NCBI GenBank assembly: GCA_963708865.1
Contig: CAVPUC010000002.1
Location: 62,001-126,000, forward strand
Length of the DNA: 64,000 nucleotides
Direction of reading: 5' to 3'
Source of the DNA: DAIDKA01 sp963708865
Lineage (GTDB): Bacteria; Pseudomonadota; Gammaproteobacteria; Steroidobacterales; Steroidobacteraceae
A program made the position numbers and the translations under genes. Below the pieces are notes generated by a model. It saw nothing but the letters and a program-made list of their open reading frames with translations, ran no database searches and was not told where the DNA came from. Position 1 is the stretch's first letter; each line of letters opens with the position of its first letter. Of this stretch, positions 35,517-44,745 are shown in pieces.

Positions 35517-35810
35517 TCAGCTGTCGGTCACCACCGAATCGATGACCCGGTCACCCTCGAAAAACACCGAAAAGTTGGGGTAGTCCCAGCGCGTGATGGG
35601 CGGCTTGCCCACCGTCGGATGTTTTTCGGCCGGGGCGCCGAACTGCTTTTCCACGGTCTTCATCAGCGCGCCGCGCGCCGGCTGCGGGGTGGCGGAGGGT
35701 ATGACCGCCACCTTGCCGTCATCCACCTCGAGTGCGGCGTGGGCCCGTGTGGTATGGACAAGGCCAGCCGCGCTCAGGCACAGCAGGGAAACCAGGACCT
35801 GGGTTTTCAT
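35517..35810 (-). CDS. Small exported protein
   Basis: A 97-residue protein with a signal peptide (residues 1 to ~23, ending RAHAA). The mature domain has GALMKTVEKQFGAP, PPITRWDYPNFSVFFE and VIDSVV. It reads like a conserved small periplasmic family of gammaproteobacteria with a BamE-like fold pattern; that last point is inference. ATG 35810 is preferred over the longer frame because it places the signal peptide at the N-terminus and has GGGAG ~10 nt upstream. Confidence 0.75.
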   Translation of the reverse strand: MKTQVLVSLLCLSAAGLVHTTRAHAALEVDDGKVAVIPSATPQPARGALMKTVEKQFGAPAEKHPTVGKPPITRWDYPNFSVFFEGDRVIDSVVTDS

Positions 35811-35837
35811 GGCAAAAGCTCCCTTCTCACGGCCGGA

Positions 35838-35864
35838 ACTATAGCACCGGCCGCAATCTGTCAA
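35838..35864 (-). promoter_or_regulatory. Candidate sigma-70 promoter for the small exported protein
   Basis: On the minus strand a perfect TTGACA (35859-35864) is followed after 15 bp by TATAGT (35838-35843). The spacer is short, but both boxes are near consensus, and they lie ~28 bp before the start codon. The divergent lolC-type gene begins at 35942; no equally good promoter was seen for it in this 131-bp gap. Confidence 0.5.
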
Positions 35865-35941
35865 AGCTGACTGGGGCGCGGGCGGCCCGAATTTGTGACA
35901 CAGGTCCAGGCTGCACCGGATGGGCGCAGGTCTGTGGTTAA

Positions 35942-37204
35942 ATGCCCGGCGTGTTTCATCCCTTTGCGCCCTACGTGGGGCTGCGCTACGTGCGCGCCCG
36001 CACCCACAAATTCTTTGTGTCCTTTATCACCTGGGTGTCATTGCTCGGTGTGGGACTGGGGGTGGCTGCACTGATTGTCATCCTCTCCGTCATGAACGGC
36101 TTCGAGGCTGACCTTCGCAGTCAGCTGCTGACCTTGAGTGCCCACGCCCGGGTGGTCCCGGCGCCCGGCGCGGGCGCGCCTGACCAGGCCGCGTGGGATG
36201 CCATCGCCGCCACCTTGCGTGCGCAGCCGGGCGTGACGGGCGCGGCGCCCTATGTCGAGGTTCAGGCGCTCGCGGTGCATCAGCCGGACATGCTGCCGGT
36301 GGTGCTGCGTGGCATCGACCCGGCACGCGAAAGCACCGTCAGCGACATCGCCAAGGTGCTGCGGGACGGCAGCCTTAAGGATCTGGGCGGCGGGGATGCT
36401 CACGTGCTCGTGGGGGATGGCATCACCCGGCAGCTGGGCAGCGCGCGTGGGGATGCGCTGACGCTGCTGATTCCCACGGTCGCCGCGGACGGCACGCCGA
36501 CGCCGAAACTTCGCGAGGTGACCGTCGCGGGCGTGTTCGATGCCGGCGTCGAGGAGCAGGACGGCGCGCTCTTGCTTGCGAACATTGCCGATGTGCGCGC
36601 CATGGGCGCAGCCGCCAGCGACATGGGTCTGAGACTTCGCTACGCGAACGCCCTGAACGCGCCCGCCATGAGCGTCGCGCTGCGCCGGCTGCTGCCCGCA
36701 AATCTGCAGATCATCGACTGGACCGTCGACAACGCCAGCTACTTTCGCGCCATCCGCCTTGAGAAAACCATGATGTCGCTGATCCTGCTGCTGATCGTGG
36801 CCGTCGCGGCGTTCAACATCGTGGCCATGCTGGTCATGACCGTCACGGACAAGCGCAACGACATCGCCATCCTGCGCACGCTCGGCGCCTCGCCCCGCAC
36901 CATCATGGGGGTGTTCATGACCCAGGGCCTGGTCATCGGCTGGGCGGGCGTGGCGGTAGGGGTGACGCTGGGGGTGTTGCTGACGGTCAATATGAATCAC
37001 GTCGAGCCGTTCCTCGAGCGCACGCTCGGCTTTCATCTGTTCGATCCGGAGGTCTACGCGGTGACGACCATCCCGACCGACCTGCACGGCGGCAATGTGC
37101 TGTGGATTGCGGTCGCGGCACTGATCCTGACGCTGCTCGCGACGGTCTACCCGGCGTTGCGCGCCTCGCGGGTATCGCCGGCGGAGGCGCTGCGCTATGA
37201 ATAA
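35942..37204 (+). CDS. lolC: Lipoprotein-releasing ABC transporter permease (LolC/LolE family), first copy
   Basis: Inner-membrane permease of the Lol system that extracts outer-membrane lipoproteins for LolA. It has an N-terminal helix with ILSVMNGFEADLRSQLL, a large periplasmic domain (about residues 50-265) and three C-terminal helices. These include VAAFNIVAMLVMTV and KRNDIAILRTLGASPRTIMG. 420 residues. LolC and LolE cannot be told apart reliably here; the symbol follows position only. The second permease follows 12 nt downstream. Confidence 0.9.
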   Translation: MPGVFHPFAPYVGLRYVRARTHKFFVSFITWVSLLGVGLGVAALIVILSVMNGFEADLRSQLLTLSAHARVVPAPGAGAPDQAAWDAIAATLRAQPGVTGAAPYVEVQALAVHQPDMLPVVLRGIDPARESTVSDIAKVLRDGSLKDLGGGDAHVLVGDGITRQLGSARGDALTLLIPTVAADGTPTPKLREVTVAGVFDAGVEEQDGALLLANIADVRAMGAAASDMGLRLRYANALNAPAMSVALRRLLPANLQIIDWTVDNASYFRAIRLEKTMMSLILLLIVAVAAFNIVAMLVMTVTDKRNDIAILRTLGASPRTIMGVFMTQGLVIGWAGVAVGVTLGVLLTVNMNHVEPFLERTLGFHLFDPEVYAVTTIPTDLHGGNVLWIAVAALILTLLATVYPALRASRVSPAEALRYE

Positions 37205-37216
37205 GGCAGCGCCGCG

Positions 37217-38479
37217 ATGATCGACGCCTATGAGTGGCTGATCGGCACCCGCTATCTGAGCGGGGCACGCCAGGGTTTCATTTCCTTCGTCGCCATCATG
37301 TCGGTTTTGGGGCTGGTGCTGGGCGTCGCCGTGCTCATCGTGGTGCTGTCGGTGATGAATGGTTTTGAGCGTGAACTGCGCAGCCGCATCCTCAGCGTCA
37401 CGGCGCACGCGACCATCACCGGCTTGCAGGGCAGCTTTGCGGATTGGCCGGCGGCGCGCACCCGGGTGTTGCGCGACCCTCAAGTGCTGGCGGCGGTGCC
37501 GTTCATCGAGGCGCAGGCGATGCTGGCCCATGGGCAGCACGTCGTCGGCGCGCAGATCCGCGGTGTCGCCCCGGACCTGGAGCGCACGGCGACCGGGCTC
37601 GCCCAGAAGTTTACCCACGGCAACATCGATGAGCTCGTGCCCGGGGGCTATCACATCGTGCTGGGCTCGGCGCTCGCGGCGGCGCTGGATGCCAAGGTCG
37701 GCGACTCGGTGATACTGATCGCACCGGAAGCCACGGCCACTCCCATGGGACCGCAACCGGTCGTGCGCCGCTTCAGCGTCACCGGCATTTTCAGCTCCGG
37801 CATGTATGAATACGACCGGGTTCTGGCACTCATCGAGCTGCACGATGCGGCGCGCGTCTATCGGATGGGCGATATGGTGACCGGGCTGCGGTTGGCGATC
37901 CGCGATCCCTGGCAAGCGCCGAGCGTCGTGCACCATGTGGCGCTGGATATCTTGCAGGCCCCGGGCGCGGCAGCCAGCTACTACGTCAGCGACTGGACCC
38001 GCAGCCACGAGAATTTCTTTCGCAACATCACGGTCATGAAATCGATATTGTTCGTGATCCTGCTCATGATCGTGGGCGTCGCCGCGTTCAACATCATTGC
38101 GACGCTGATCATGATCGTCAAAGAGAAGCGCTCGGATATCGCGCTGCTGCGCACACTGGGCGCCGCGCCCAGGAACATGCTGGCGACGTTCGCCATCCAA
38201 GGCGTGCTGATCGGGCTCACCGGAACCGTGCTGGGCGCGGCGCTGGGGGTGCTGGTGTCGCATAATCTGGAGAGCTGGGTGCACGTTCTGGAACACCTGC
38301 TCGGCACGCATTTTCTGGATGCCAGTGTGTACAACATGAGTGATCTGCCCGCCTATGTCGAGATCATGGACGTGCTGAGGGTCTGCGCCGTGGCCTTCGC
38401 GCTGTGTGTTCTGGCGACGCTGTATCCGGCCTGGCGAGCCTCGCGCACCGCACCGGCGGAGGCTTTGCGTCATGACTGA
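37217..38479 (+). CDS. lolE: Lipoprotein-releasing ABC transporter permease (LolC/LolE family), second copy
   Basis: Paralogue of the preceding gene, same length (420 aa) and topology: N-terminal VVLSVMNGFERELRSRIL, a periplasmic domain and C-terminal helices with KRSDIALLRTLGAAPRNMLA. It probably forms the heterodimer with the first copy. The lolD start lies within its last 8 nt. The order permease-permease-ATPase differs from E. coli lolC-lolD-lolE. The symbol is positional. Confidence 0.9.
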   Translation: MIDAYEWLIGTRYLSGARQGFISFVAIMSVLGLVLGVAVLIVVLSVMNGFERELRSRILSVTAHATITGLQGSFADWPAARTRVLRDPQVLAAVPFIEAQAMLAHGQHVVGAQIRGVAPDLERTATGLAQKFTHGNIDELVPGGYHIVLGSALAAALDAKVGDSVILIAPEATATPMGPQPVVRRFSVTGIFSSGMYEYDRVLALIELHDAARVYRMGDMVTGLRLAIRDPWQAPSVVHHVALDILQAPGAAASYYVSDWTRSHENFFRNITVMKSILFVILLMIVGVAAFNIIATLIMIVKEKRSDIALLRTLGAAPRNMLATFAIQGVLIGLTGTVLGAALGVLVSHNLESWVHVLEHLLGTHFLDASVYNMSDLPAYVEIMDVLRVCAVAFALCVLATLYPAWRASRTAPAEALRHD

Positions 38480-39167
38480 AGCAGCATTGCAGGCGATCGA
38501 TATCTGCAAGAATTTCCGGCAGGGGCCCGAGTTGCTCGAGGTGCTGACCGGCGCGAGCCTGCACATCGCAGCGGGCGAACGCCTCGCCATTGTCGGCGCC
38601 TCGGGCTCCGGCAAGACCACCCTGCTGCAGATTCTCGGTGGACTCGACAAGCCCACTTCGGGCCGGGTGCTGGTGGCCGGCCGCGATATTCATCAGATGG
38701 GCGAGCGCGAACGCGGTCTGCTGCGCAACCGCTCGCTCGGCTTCGTCTATCAGTTCCACCATCTGCTGCCGGAATTTTCCGCCCTGGAAAATGTCGCCAT
38801 GCCGCTGCTGGTGCGCCGGACCGCCATCGCCGAGGCGCGCCGCCGGGCGCGCGAGATCCTGGAAAGGGTGGGGCTGGGCCAGCGTCTCAGCCACCGCCCG
38901 CACCAGCTCTCGGGCGGCGAGCGCCAGCGCGCGGCGGTGGCGCGCGCCCTGGTCACGCAGCCCGCCGTGGTGCTGGCGGATGAGCCCACCGGCAATCTCG
39001 ATGGGGTCAATGCCGCACAGGTATTTGCCCTGATGCTGGAACTGAACCGCGAACGACAGACCAGTCTGGTGGTCGTGACCCACGATCAGCGGCTCGCGGA
39101 CCGCATGGACCGGATTCTCACCATCGAGGGCGGCGTGCTGCGCGAGACGCCCCGGCTCCCCGGCTAG
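38472..39167 (+). CDS. lolD: Lipoprotein-releasing ABC transporter ATPase LolD
   Basis: Powers lipoprotein release with the two upstream permeases. Walker A is GASGSGKTTLLQ, the signature is LSGGERQRAAVARAL and Walker B is VVLADEPTGNLD. The Q-loop region VYQFHHLLPEFSALEN is typical of LolD. 231 residues. The stop shares a CTAG (39164-39167) with the convergent DUF2062 gene. Confidence 0.96.
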   Translation: MTEAALQAIDICKNFRQGPELLEVLTGASLHIAAGERLAIVGASGSGKTTLLQILGGLDKPTSGRVLVAGRDIHQMGERERGLLRNRSLGFVYQFHHLLPEFSALENVAMPLLVRRTAIAEARRRAREILERVGLGQRLSHRPHQLSGGERQRAAVARALVTQPAVVLADEPTGNLDGVNAAQVFALMLELNRERQTSLVVVTHDQRLADRMDRILTIEGGVLRETPRLPG

Positions 39168-39688
39168 AGCGCGGCGGAGCGCTGACAGTGCCGGATGCTG
39201 CGCCGGTGCAGTACCTGCCGGCGCCAGATGAACTCCAGCGCGAGCCAGCCGGCAATGCCGCACACCAGGGCACATACCAGGCAGCCGATCAGGAACGGCT
39301 GCCACATGGGTCCCAAGCCGTGTTCCAGCCAGTGCCAGCTGAGGCGGAAGCCGAATCGGCGCACCGGGGCGCCGCTGACGGCCGCGCCGACCCGGTAGGC
39401 GACGTAGTAGATCGGCACCATGGTGAAGGGATTCACCAGCAGCGTCGTCGCGATGATGGTCGGCAGATTGATCCGCCAGGTGACGGCCACCACGGCGGCG
39501 AGTGGCAGGTGCACGGGCAGCGGCATGAAACAGATCGCCAGTCCCGCCCCGAATCCGGCCGTGACGCCGCGCCGATGCAGGGTCCACAGCTTCGGGTCTG
39601 AGATGCGCGGCCCAAATACCCGCAGTGGCCACCGCTCAAGGAGGGTGGCCGGGTGGGGCATGAACTTCTTGAGCCATCGACGGGGCAT
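39164..39688 (-). CDS. DUF2062 membrane protein
   Basis: A 174-residue inner-membrane protein. It starts MPRRWLKKFMPHP, the typical DUF2062 lead. Hydrophobic helices include GFGAGLAICFMPLPVHL and a NLPTIIATTLLVNPFTMVPIYY stretch with the family Asn-Pro pattern. Function unknown. It is convergent with lolD. In many relatives this gene sits next to comEC and exbB; comEC is not present here. Confidence 0.85.
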   Translation of the reverse strand: MPRRWLKKFMPHPATLLERWPLRVFGPRISDPKLWTLHRRGVTAGFGAGLAICFMPLPVHLPLAAVVAVTWRINLPTIIATTLLVNPFTMVPIYYVAYRVGAAVSGAPVRRFGFRLSWHWLEHGLGPMWQPFLIGCLVCALVCGIAGWLALEFIWRRQVLHRRSIRHCQRSAAL

Positions 39689-39784
39689 GCGGTCGCGACT
39701 CTAGCAGAGCCGCCTTGAGCCGGGGGAGCGCTCCGGTATGATGTGACGCCGTACTTGGTTTTGCCGGGCGAGGGATGCAATCGG

Positions 39785-40480
39785 ATGTGGGAAATCGTAC
39801 GGGCCGGTGGCCCGTTCATGTGGCCGATCGTCCTGTGCTCGGTGGGGGCAGCGGCCATCATTCTCGAGCGTCTGTGGACGCTGCAGGAACAGCGCGTGCT
39901 GCCGCGGGACCTGGTGCGGCGCGTGCGCCAGCTGGTGGAGGCCGATCAGGTCACTGACAAGGTGATCGCCGCCCTGGAGCAGAACTCGCCCCTGGGCCGG
40001 GTGCTGGCCGCCGGGCTCGCCAGCCGGCACCGTGGCCGCGAGATCATGATGGAGCGGCTGGAAGATGCCGGCCGTCACGTGGTGCACGACCTGGAGCGCT
40101 TCCTCAACACCCTGGGCACCATTGCCAGCACCTCACCGCTGCTCGGGCTGCTGGGCACCGTGACCGGCATCATCAAGTCATTCAACGCGCTGCAGGCCGG
40201 TGCGGCGGGTGATCCGCGCATGCTCTCGGGCGGCATCGCCGAGGCCCTGATCGCGACCGCCGCCGGCCTGTGCGTGGCCATCCCGGCGCTCATTGCCTAC
40301 CGCTACCTGCGCGGGCGGGTCGAGAGTTTCGTTGTGGAAATGGAAAAAGACGCCATCCGGCTCGCCGATGTGGTCGAAGGCGCCGGCCGCGAGCGCGCCG
40401 GCCAGGAGCGCAATCCTGAGCGGCTGCCCCACGAGCATCCCGGCCGACCGATCGCGGTGACGGGAACCGGTGCCCGGTGA
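39785..40480 (+). CDS. exbB: MotA/TolQ/ExbB-family proton channel
   Basis: Inner-membrane proton channel subunit that energises envelope processes with an ExbD/TolR partner. Three membrane segments: FMWPIVLCSVGAAAIILERLW at the N-terminus, then two later helices around TSPLLGLLGTVTGIIKSF and ALIATAAGLCVAIPALIAY. ATG 39785 is chosen because it puts MWEIVRAGG at the N-terminus. The final ~30 residues are polar. It overlaps exbD by GTGA. Whether it serves TonB or another process is not clear. Confidence 0.9.
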   Translation: MWEIVRAGGPFMWPIVLCSVGAAAIILERLWTLQEQRVLPRDLVRRVRQLVEADQVTDKVIAALEQNSPLGRVLAAGLASRHRGREIMMERLEDAGRHVVHDLERFLNTLGTIASTSPLLGLLGTVTGIIKSFNALQAGAAGDPRMLSGGIAEALIATAAGLCVAIPALIAYRYLRGRVESFVVEMEKDAIRLADVVEGAGRERAGQERNPERLPHEHPGRPIAVTGTGAR

Positions 40481-40917
40481 ACCTGCGGCCCCGGCGCGTG
40501 GAGGACCCGGAGATCAACCTCGTCTCCTTGATTGACGTGGTTCTCATGATGGTGGTGTTCTTCATGCTCTCGAGCTCGCTGGTGGATGAGGGGCGCATCC
40601 ATGTGCACCTGCCCCAGGCGCGCGATCTGCCGACCGGCAAGCCGCCCGCAGAGCCCCTGGTGGTGTCGGTCACGCAGCAGGGCGGCTACCTGGTCAACGG
40701 TCACGAGCTCATCAATTCGAGCCCGGACACCTTGCGGGCCGCGCTGCTCAAGGAGGCCGGTACCGATCGCAGCATGCGGGTGACGTTGCGCGCCGATGGC
40801 CGCACCACGCATCAGTCGGTGATTACCGCCATGGATGTCCTGGGTCGACTCGGTTTCACGGAAATGAATATCGCCACGGTGCGCCAGGATGTGGCGCCGG
40901 CGGCAGACGCGAAATGA
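40477..40917 (+). CDS. exbD: ExbD/TolR-family protein
   Basis: Partner of the preceding proton channel. A short cytoplasmic lead (EDPEINLVSLIDVVLMMVVF) contains the membrane helix with the conserved Asp that carries protons. A periplasmic domain follows to residue 146. The GTG start overlaps the exbB stop. The exbB-exbD-msbA-lpxK-ycaR-kdsB order is common in gammaproteobacteria and suggests a role in envelope building. Confidence 0.92.
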   Translation: MNLRPRRVEDPEINLVSLIDVVLMMVVFFMLSSSLVDEGRIHVHLPQARDLPTGKPPAEPLVVSVTQQGGYLVNGHELINSSPDTLRAALLKEAGTDRSMRVTLRADGRTTHQSVITAMDVLGRLGFTEMNIATVRQDVAPAADAK

Positions 40918-40936
40918 CGCCGGCTGTGGGGCTGGC

Positions 40937-42679
40937 ATGAGCAGCCCGGAACCGGCCCGTCCGCTGACGACCTACCTGCGCCTCTTGGGGTACGTCAAAC
41001 CCTACCGCGGCATCTTCGCTCTGGGCCTGCTGGGCGGGGCCGCCTATGCCGCCGCCATGTCGAGCTTTGCGCCGTTCGCCAAGCGCTTCGTCAGCAGCAC
41101 GCTGGAACACACGGACCCCAGGACCATTGTGTGGCTGCCGATCGCGCTGGTCGGCGTGCTGTTCGCCCGCAGCATGGGTGATTTCGCGCAGACGTATTTC
41201 ACCGGTTATGTGTCGCGCCGGGTCGTTACCACGATCCGCCAGCAGCTGTTCGACAAGGTCAACCGGCTGCCCATAGCCTATTTTGACCGCAATGCCAGCG
41301 GCAATCTGCTGTCCCGCCTCACGTACAACGTCGAGCTCATCGGCGGCAGCGCGACCGATGCCGTCGTGATGCTGGTGCGATCGCTGCTGCAGATCGCCAT
41401 CACGCTGTACTACGCCATGACCTATAACCTGAGGCTCACCCTCATGGCGCTGGTCATGGCACCGCTGATCGGCTGGCTGGTGTCGCGGATCAACCGCTAC
41501 TTCCGCCGTTACTCGCGGCGCATCCAGGACTCGATGGGCGATGTCACGCGGGTCGCCAAGGAGAGCTTCGAGGCGCCGCGGCTGATCAAGATCTACAACG
41601 CCGAAGAACATGTGAGTCGACAGTTCGGCATCGTCAACGAGCACAATCGCCGCTCCAACATGCGCCTGGTCCTCACCAAGGGCGTCTCCAATCCGATCGT
41701 GCAGACCATCAGCTCCATCGGCATGGCCATCGTGCTGTCGCTGGCGATCGCTGACGCCATCCACGGCCGGATGAGCATGTCGGCGCTGGTGGGATTCATC
41801 GTGGCACTGGCCGGAATTTCCCAGCCGCTGCAGCAGTTCATCGGGGTCACGGGCACCCTCCAGCAGGGTGTCGCCGCGGCGCAGAACCTGTTTGAACTGC
41901 TGGACGAACCGGCCGAGGTGCACAGCGGCGGAACGGCGATCGCGCGGGTGCGCGGCGATGTGCAGTTCGACAATGTGTCGTTCACCTACGAAAGCGGCAA
42001 GGGCGCCGCGGTGCAGGGCTTGACGCTCACGGTGCCGGCGGGCCAGCAGGTTGCCATTGTCGGGCGCTCCGGCAGCGGCAAATCCACCCTGGTCAGCCTG
42101 CTGCCGCGCTTCCATGATGTCGGGGAGGGCGCGGTGCGCATCGATGGTCGGGACGTGCGCGAGTACACGCTGCACAGCCTGCGCGAACAGATCGCGGCGG
42201 TGAGCCAGGAGGTGGTGCTGTTCGATGACACCATCCGCAACAACATCGCCTTTGGCCGCGCGAGCGATCCGGCCGCCGTGGAGCGCGCCGCTGAGGCCGC
42301 GCATGTCATGGAATTCGCCGCCGCTCTGCCACGGGGACTCGACACCATGGTGGGTGACCGGGGCGTGCTGCTGTCCGGTGGCCAGCGGCAACGCATCGCC
42401 ATCGCGCGCGCCTTGCTGAAGGATGCGCCCATCCTCATTCTGGATGAGGCCACCTCGGCCCTCGACACGGAAGCCGAGCGCCATATCCAGGCCGCGCTCG
42501 CGCAGCTGGTGCGCAATCGCACGACCTTCGTCATCGCGCACCGCTTGTCGACGGTGGAGCAGGCCGATCGCATCATCGTGCTCGAAGCGGGTCGCATCGC
42601 CGAAAGCGGCACGCACGCCGAGTTGCTGGCCCACGCAGGCCTGTACGCGCAGCTGCATGCCCTGCAGTTCAAGAGCTGA
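40937..42679 (+). CDS. msbA: Lipid A export ATP-binding/permease MsbA
   Basis: Homodimeric ABC exporter that flips lipid A-core to the outer leaflet of the inner membrane. Six N-terminal membrane helices occupy about residues 20-310. The nucleotide-binding domain has Walker A GRSGSGKSTLVSL, signature LLSGGQRQRIAIARALL and Walker B ILILDEATSALD. ATG 40937 gives 580 residues, the family length. Confidence 0.95.
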   Translation: MSSPEPARPLTTYLRLLGYVKPYRGIFALGLLGGAAYAAAMSSFAPFAKRFVSSTLEHTDPRTIVWLPIALVGVLFARSMGDFAQTYFTGYVSRRVVTTIRQQLFDKVNRLPIAYFDRNASGNLLSRLTYNVELIGGSATDAVVMLVRSLLQIAITLYYAMTYNLRLTLMALVMAPLIGWLVSRINRYFRRYSRRIQDSMGDVTRVAKESFEAPRLIKIYNAEEHVSRQFGIVNEHNRRSNMRLVLTKGVSNPIVQTISSIGMAIVLSLAIADAIHGRMSMSALVGFIVALAGISQPLQQFIGVTGTLQQGVAAAQNLFELLDEPAEVHSGGTAIARVRGDVQFDNVSFTYESGKGAAVQGLTLTVPAGQQVAIVGRSGSGKSTLVSLLPRFHDVGEGAVRIDGRDVREYTLHSLREQIAAVSQEVVLFDDTIRNNIAFGRASDPAAVERAAEAAHVMEFAAALPRGLDTMVGDRGVLLSGGQRQRIAIARALLKDAPILILDEATSALDTEAERHIQAALAQLVRNRTTFVIAHRLSTVEQADRIIVLEAGRIAESGTHAELLAHAGLYAQLHALQFKS

Positions 42680-42692
42680 AGGCGAAACGCCT

Positions 42693-43779
42693 ATGTCGGT
42701 ACAGGACCGTCTGAACCGGATCTGGTATGACGGGGCGGCTGGCCAAGCGCTGCTGGCGCCTTTGTCCGGGTTGTATGGCCGGCTGGTGGCGGCACGGCGG
42801 CGCAGCTTTTCATCCGGACGGCTCAGCCCCACCCGGCTGTCTCGCCCGGTTGTCGTCGTCGGCAATCTGTCCGTCGGGGGCACCGGCAAGACCCCGATGG
42901 TCGCCTGGCTCGCCTGGCAGTTAGGGTCGTTGGGCAAGAAGGTCGGCATCGCCTCGCGCGGCTATGGCGCAGCGACGCGCGGCCCCCGGCAGGTTGAGCA
43001 GGGCGCGAGCTGGCAGAGCTTCGGCGATGAGCCGGTGCTGCTTGAGCGGCGCACGGGTGTTCCGGTCGTGGTGGATGCGGATCGGGTCGCCGCGGCCCGG
43101 CGCCTGATCGAACTGGGATGTGATGTCATCGTTTGCGACGATGGCTTGCAGCATCTGCGCCTGGCGCGCGACGTTCGAACTGGTCGTCATCGATGGCGCA
43201 CGGGGCCTGGGCAACGGGCGGCTGCTGCCGGCCGGACCGTTGCGCGAAGCACCGACACGATTGAGTACGGTGGATGCCCTGGTGATCAATGGCGAGCCAC
43301 GCGCCGGATTGCTCGACACACTGGCCGCCCTGGGCGCACCGCCACCGCTCTTCATGCGCATGGTGCCGTCGGCCCTCGAGCCGGTGCGCGGCGCGGGCGG
43401 CCATCAAACGCTGGCCGAGGAGATCGCGGCCCTGCGCAGCGCCGGCGGCGGCGCCGCGGGCTTGTGGGGACAGCGCCTCGAGGACCTGCGCGGCGTACGT
43501 GTGCACGCGGTGGCCGGCATCGGCAATCCGCAACGCTTCTTCGAGCTGCTGAAATCCTTTGGCTTGGGCGTTGTGCCGCATGCCTTCGCGGATCATCACG
43601 CCTTCTCCGCACGGGATCTGGAGCTGCCCGGAAACGCGCCGATCCTCATGACCGAGAAGGACGCGGTGCGCTGCGCGGCATTTGCCAGTGATCGGCTGGC
43701 TTGTGTGCCGGTTACGGCGCAGTTTTCGCCCGAGGATGCGCAGAACCTGCTGGTCGAGGTCAACGCGCGCTGCGTGTAA
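42693..43779 (+). CDS. lpxK: Tetraacyldisaccharide 4'-kinase LpxK (apparent frameshift)
   Basis: Phosphorylates the lipid A precursor at the 4' position at the inner membrane. The P-loop GNLSVGGTGKTPMVAWLA, ASRGYG and DEPVLL are in the first frame up to CDDGLQHLRLARD. The reading then slips: the +1 frame continues with FELVVIDGARGLGNGRLLPA, through HAFADHHAFSARDL and MTEKDAVRC to a stop at 43779. Removing one base in CGACGTTCG near 43170 joins them as LARDFELVVIDG. LpxK is normally essential where lipid A is, so a sequencing error is likely. Confidence 0.9.
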
Positions 43780-43789
43780 AGTGTCGCCC

Positions 43790-43978
43790 ATGGATACCAA
43801 ACTTCTGGACATCATGGCCTGCCCGGTCTGCAAGGGCCCACTGCAGTACCGCCGCAGCGAACAGGTGCTGGTGTGCCGCCTGGACCGCCTGAGCTATCCC
43901 ATCCGCGACGGCGTTCCGGTGATGCTTGAGGAAGAGGCCCGGCTGCTCAATGCCGACGATCCACTCTTGGAGCGCTAG
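43790..43978 (+). CDS. ycaR: Trm112-family protein YcaR
   Basis: A 62-residue protein of the Trm112/UPF0434 family. It has MACPVCKGPLQY, a second Cys in LVCRLDRLSYPIRDGVPVM, and the closing EEEARLL segment. It always sits between lpxK and kdsB in gammaproteobacteria, as here. Its bacterial role is not established; eukaryotic and archaeal members activate methyltransferases. Confidence 0.9.
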   Translation: MDTKLLDIMACPVCKGPLQYRRSEQVLVCRLDRLSYPIRDGVPVMLEEEARLLNADDPLLER

Positions 43979-43983
43979 CGGCG

Positions 43984-44745
43984 GTGTTTCGCGTCGTCAT
44001 CCCCGCGCGGTTTGATTCCGCTCGCCTGCCCGGCAAGGTGCTGCTCATGATCGGCGGTCGGCCGATGCTGCACTGGGTGTGCGATCGCGCCCGGGCTTCG
44101 GGCGCAGTCCAAGTGGTGGTCGCAACCGACGATGAACGCATCAAGGCCGCCACGGCGCAGATCGGCGTGGAGTGCGTGATGACGGCGTCGAGCCATGTTT
44201 CCGGAACCGACCGGATCGCCGAAGCGGCGGCCAAACTGGGTTGGGCACCCGCCGATATCGTGGTCAATCTTCAGGCGGACGAGCCGCTGATGCCACCGGC
44301 GCTGCTCGGCCAGGTGGCGCGGCTGCTCAAGGACCACACGGAAGCCGACCTGGCTACTGTGGCGGCGCCCGTGACCTCGTTGGCGGAGTTCCTGGACCCC
44401 AACGCGGTAAAGGTGGTCCTGGCCGAGGACGGACGGGCCCTGTTTTTTTCGCGCGCTCCCATACCCTGGGACCGCGATGGCGCCATCGCGGGCGCGCCGG
44501 GTCCCGACAGCTACCAGCGTGCCCTGCGCCACGTCGGCTTGTACGCCTACCGGGTGCAGTCGCTGGCGCGCCTGTCGCAGCTGCCGCCGACCTTGCTGGA
44601 GGAAAGCGAAAAACTCGAGCAGCTGCGCGCGCTCGAGTACGGCATGCAGATCCGGGTGGCGATCGCGGCCATGCGGCCGGGCATCGATGTCAATACGCCG
44701 GCCGATCTGAGCCGGATCCGGGAATTACTGGAGGGCAAGTCATGA
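43984..44745 (+). CDS. kdsB: 3-deoxy-manno-octulosonate cytidylyltransferase KdsB
   Basis: Activates KDO as CMP-KDO for the lipopolysaccharide inner core. The N-terminus IPARFDSARLPGKVLLMIGG binds CTP. VVNLQADEPLMPP and the HVGLYAYRV segment are also family features. GTG start; 253 residues. The stop overlaps the start of an exported NTF2-like protein as ATGA, unusual for this locus. Confidence 0.96.
   Translation: MFRVVIPARFDSARLPGKVLLMIGGRPMLHWVCDRARASGAVQVVVATDDERIKAATAQIGVECVMTASSHVSGTDRIAEAAAKLGWAPADIVVNLQADEPLMPPALLGQVARLLKDHTEADLATVAAPVTSLAEFLDPNAVKVVLAEDGRALFFSRAPIPWDRDGAIAGAPGPDSYQRALRHVGLYAYRVQSLARLSQLPPTLLEESEKLEQLRALEYGMQIRVAIAAMRPGIDVNTPADLSRIRELLEGKS

Noticed and set aside
31960..35583. 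Long plus-strand frames opposite mfd
   Set aside because: They mirror the mfd codons in a GC-rich genome and show no domain motifs.
36038..38656. 872-codon minus-strand frame opposite the lolC/lolE genes
   Set aside because: His/Arg/Gln-rich shadow of two well-supported permease genes; no recognisable motif.
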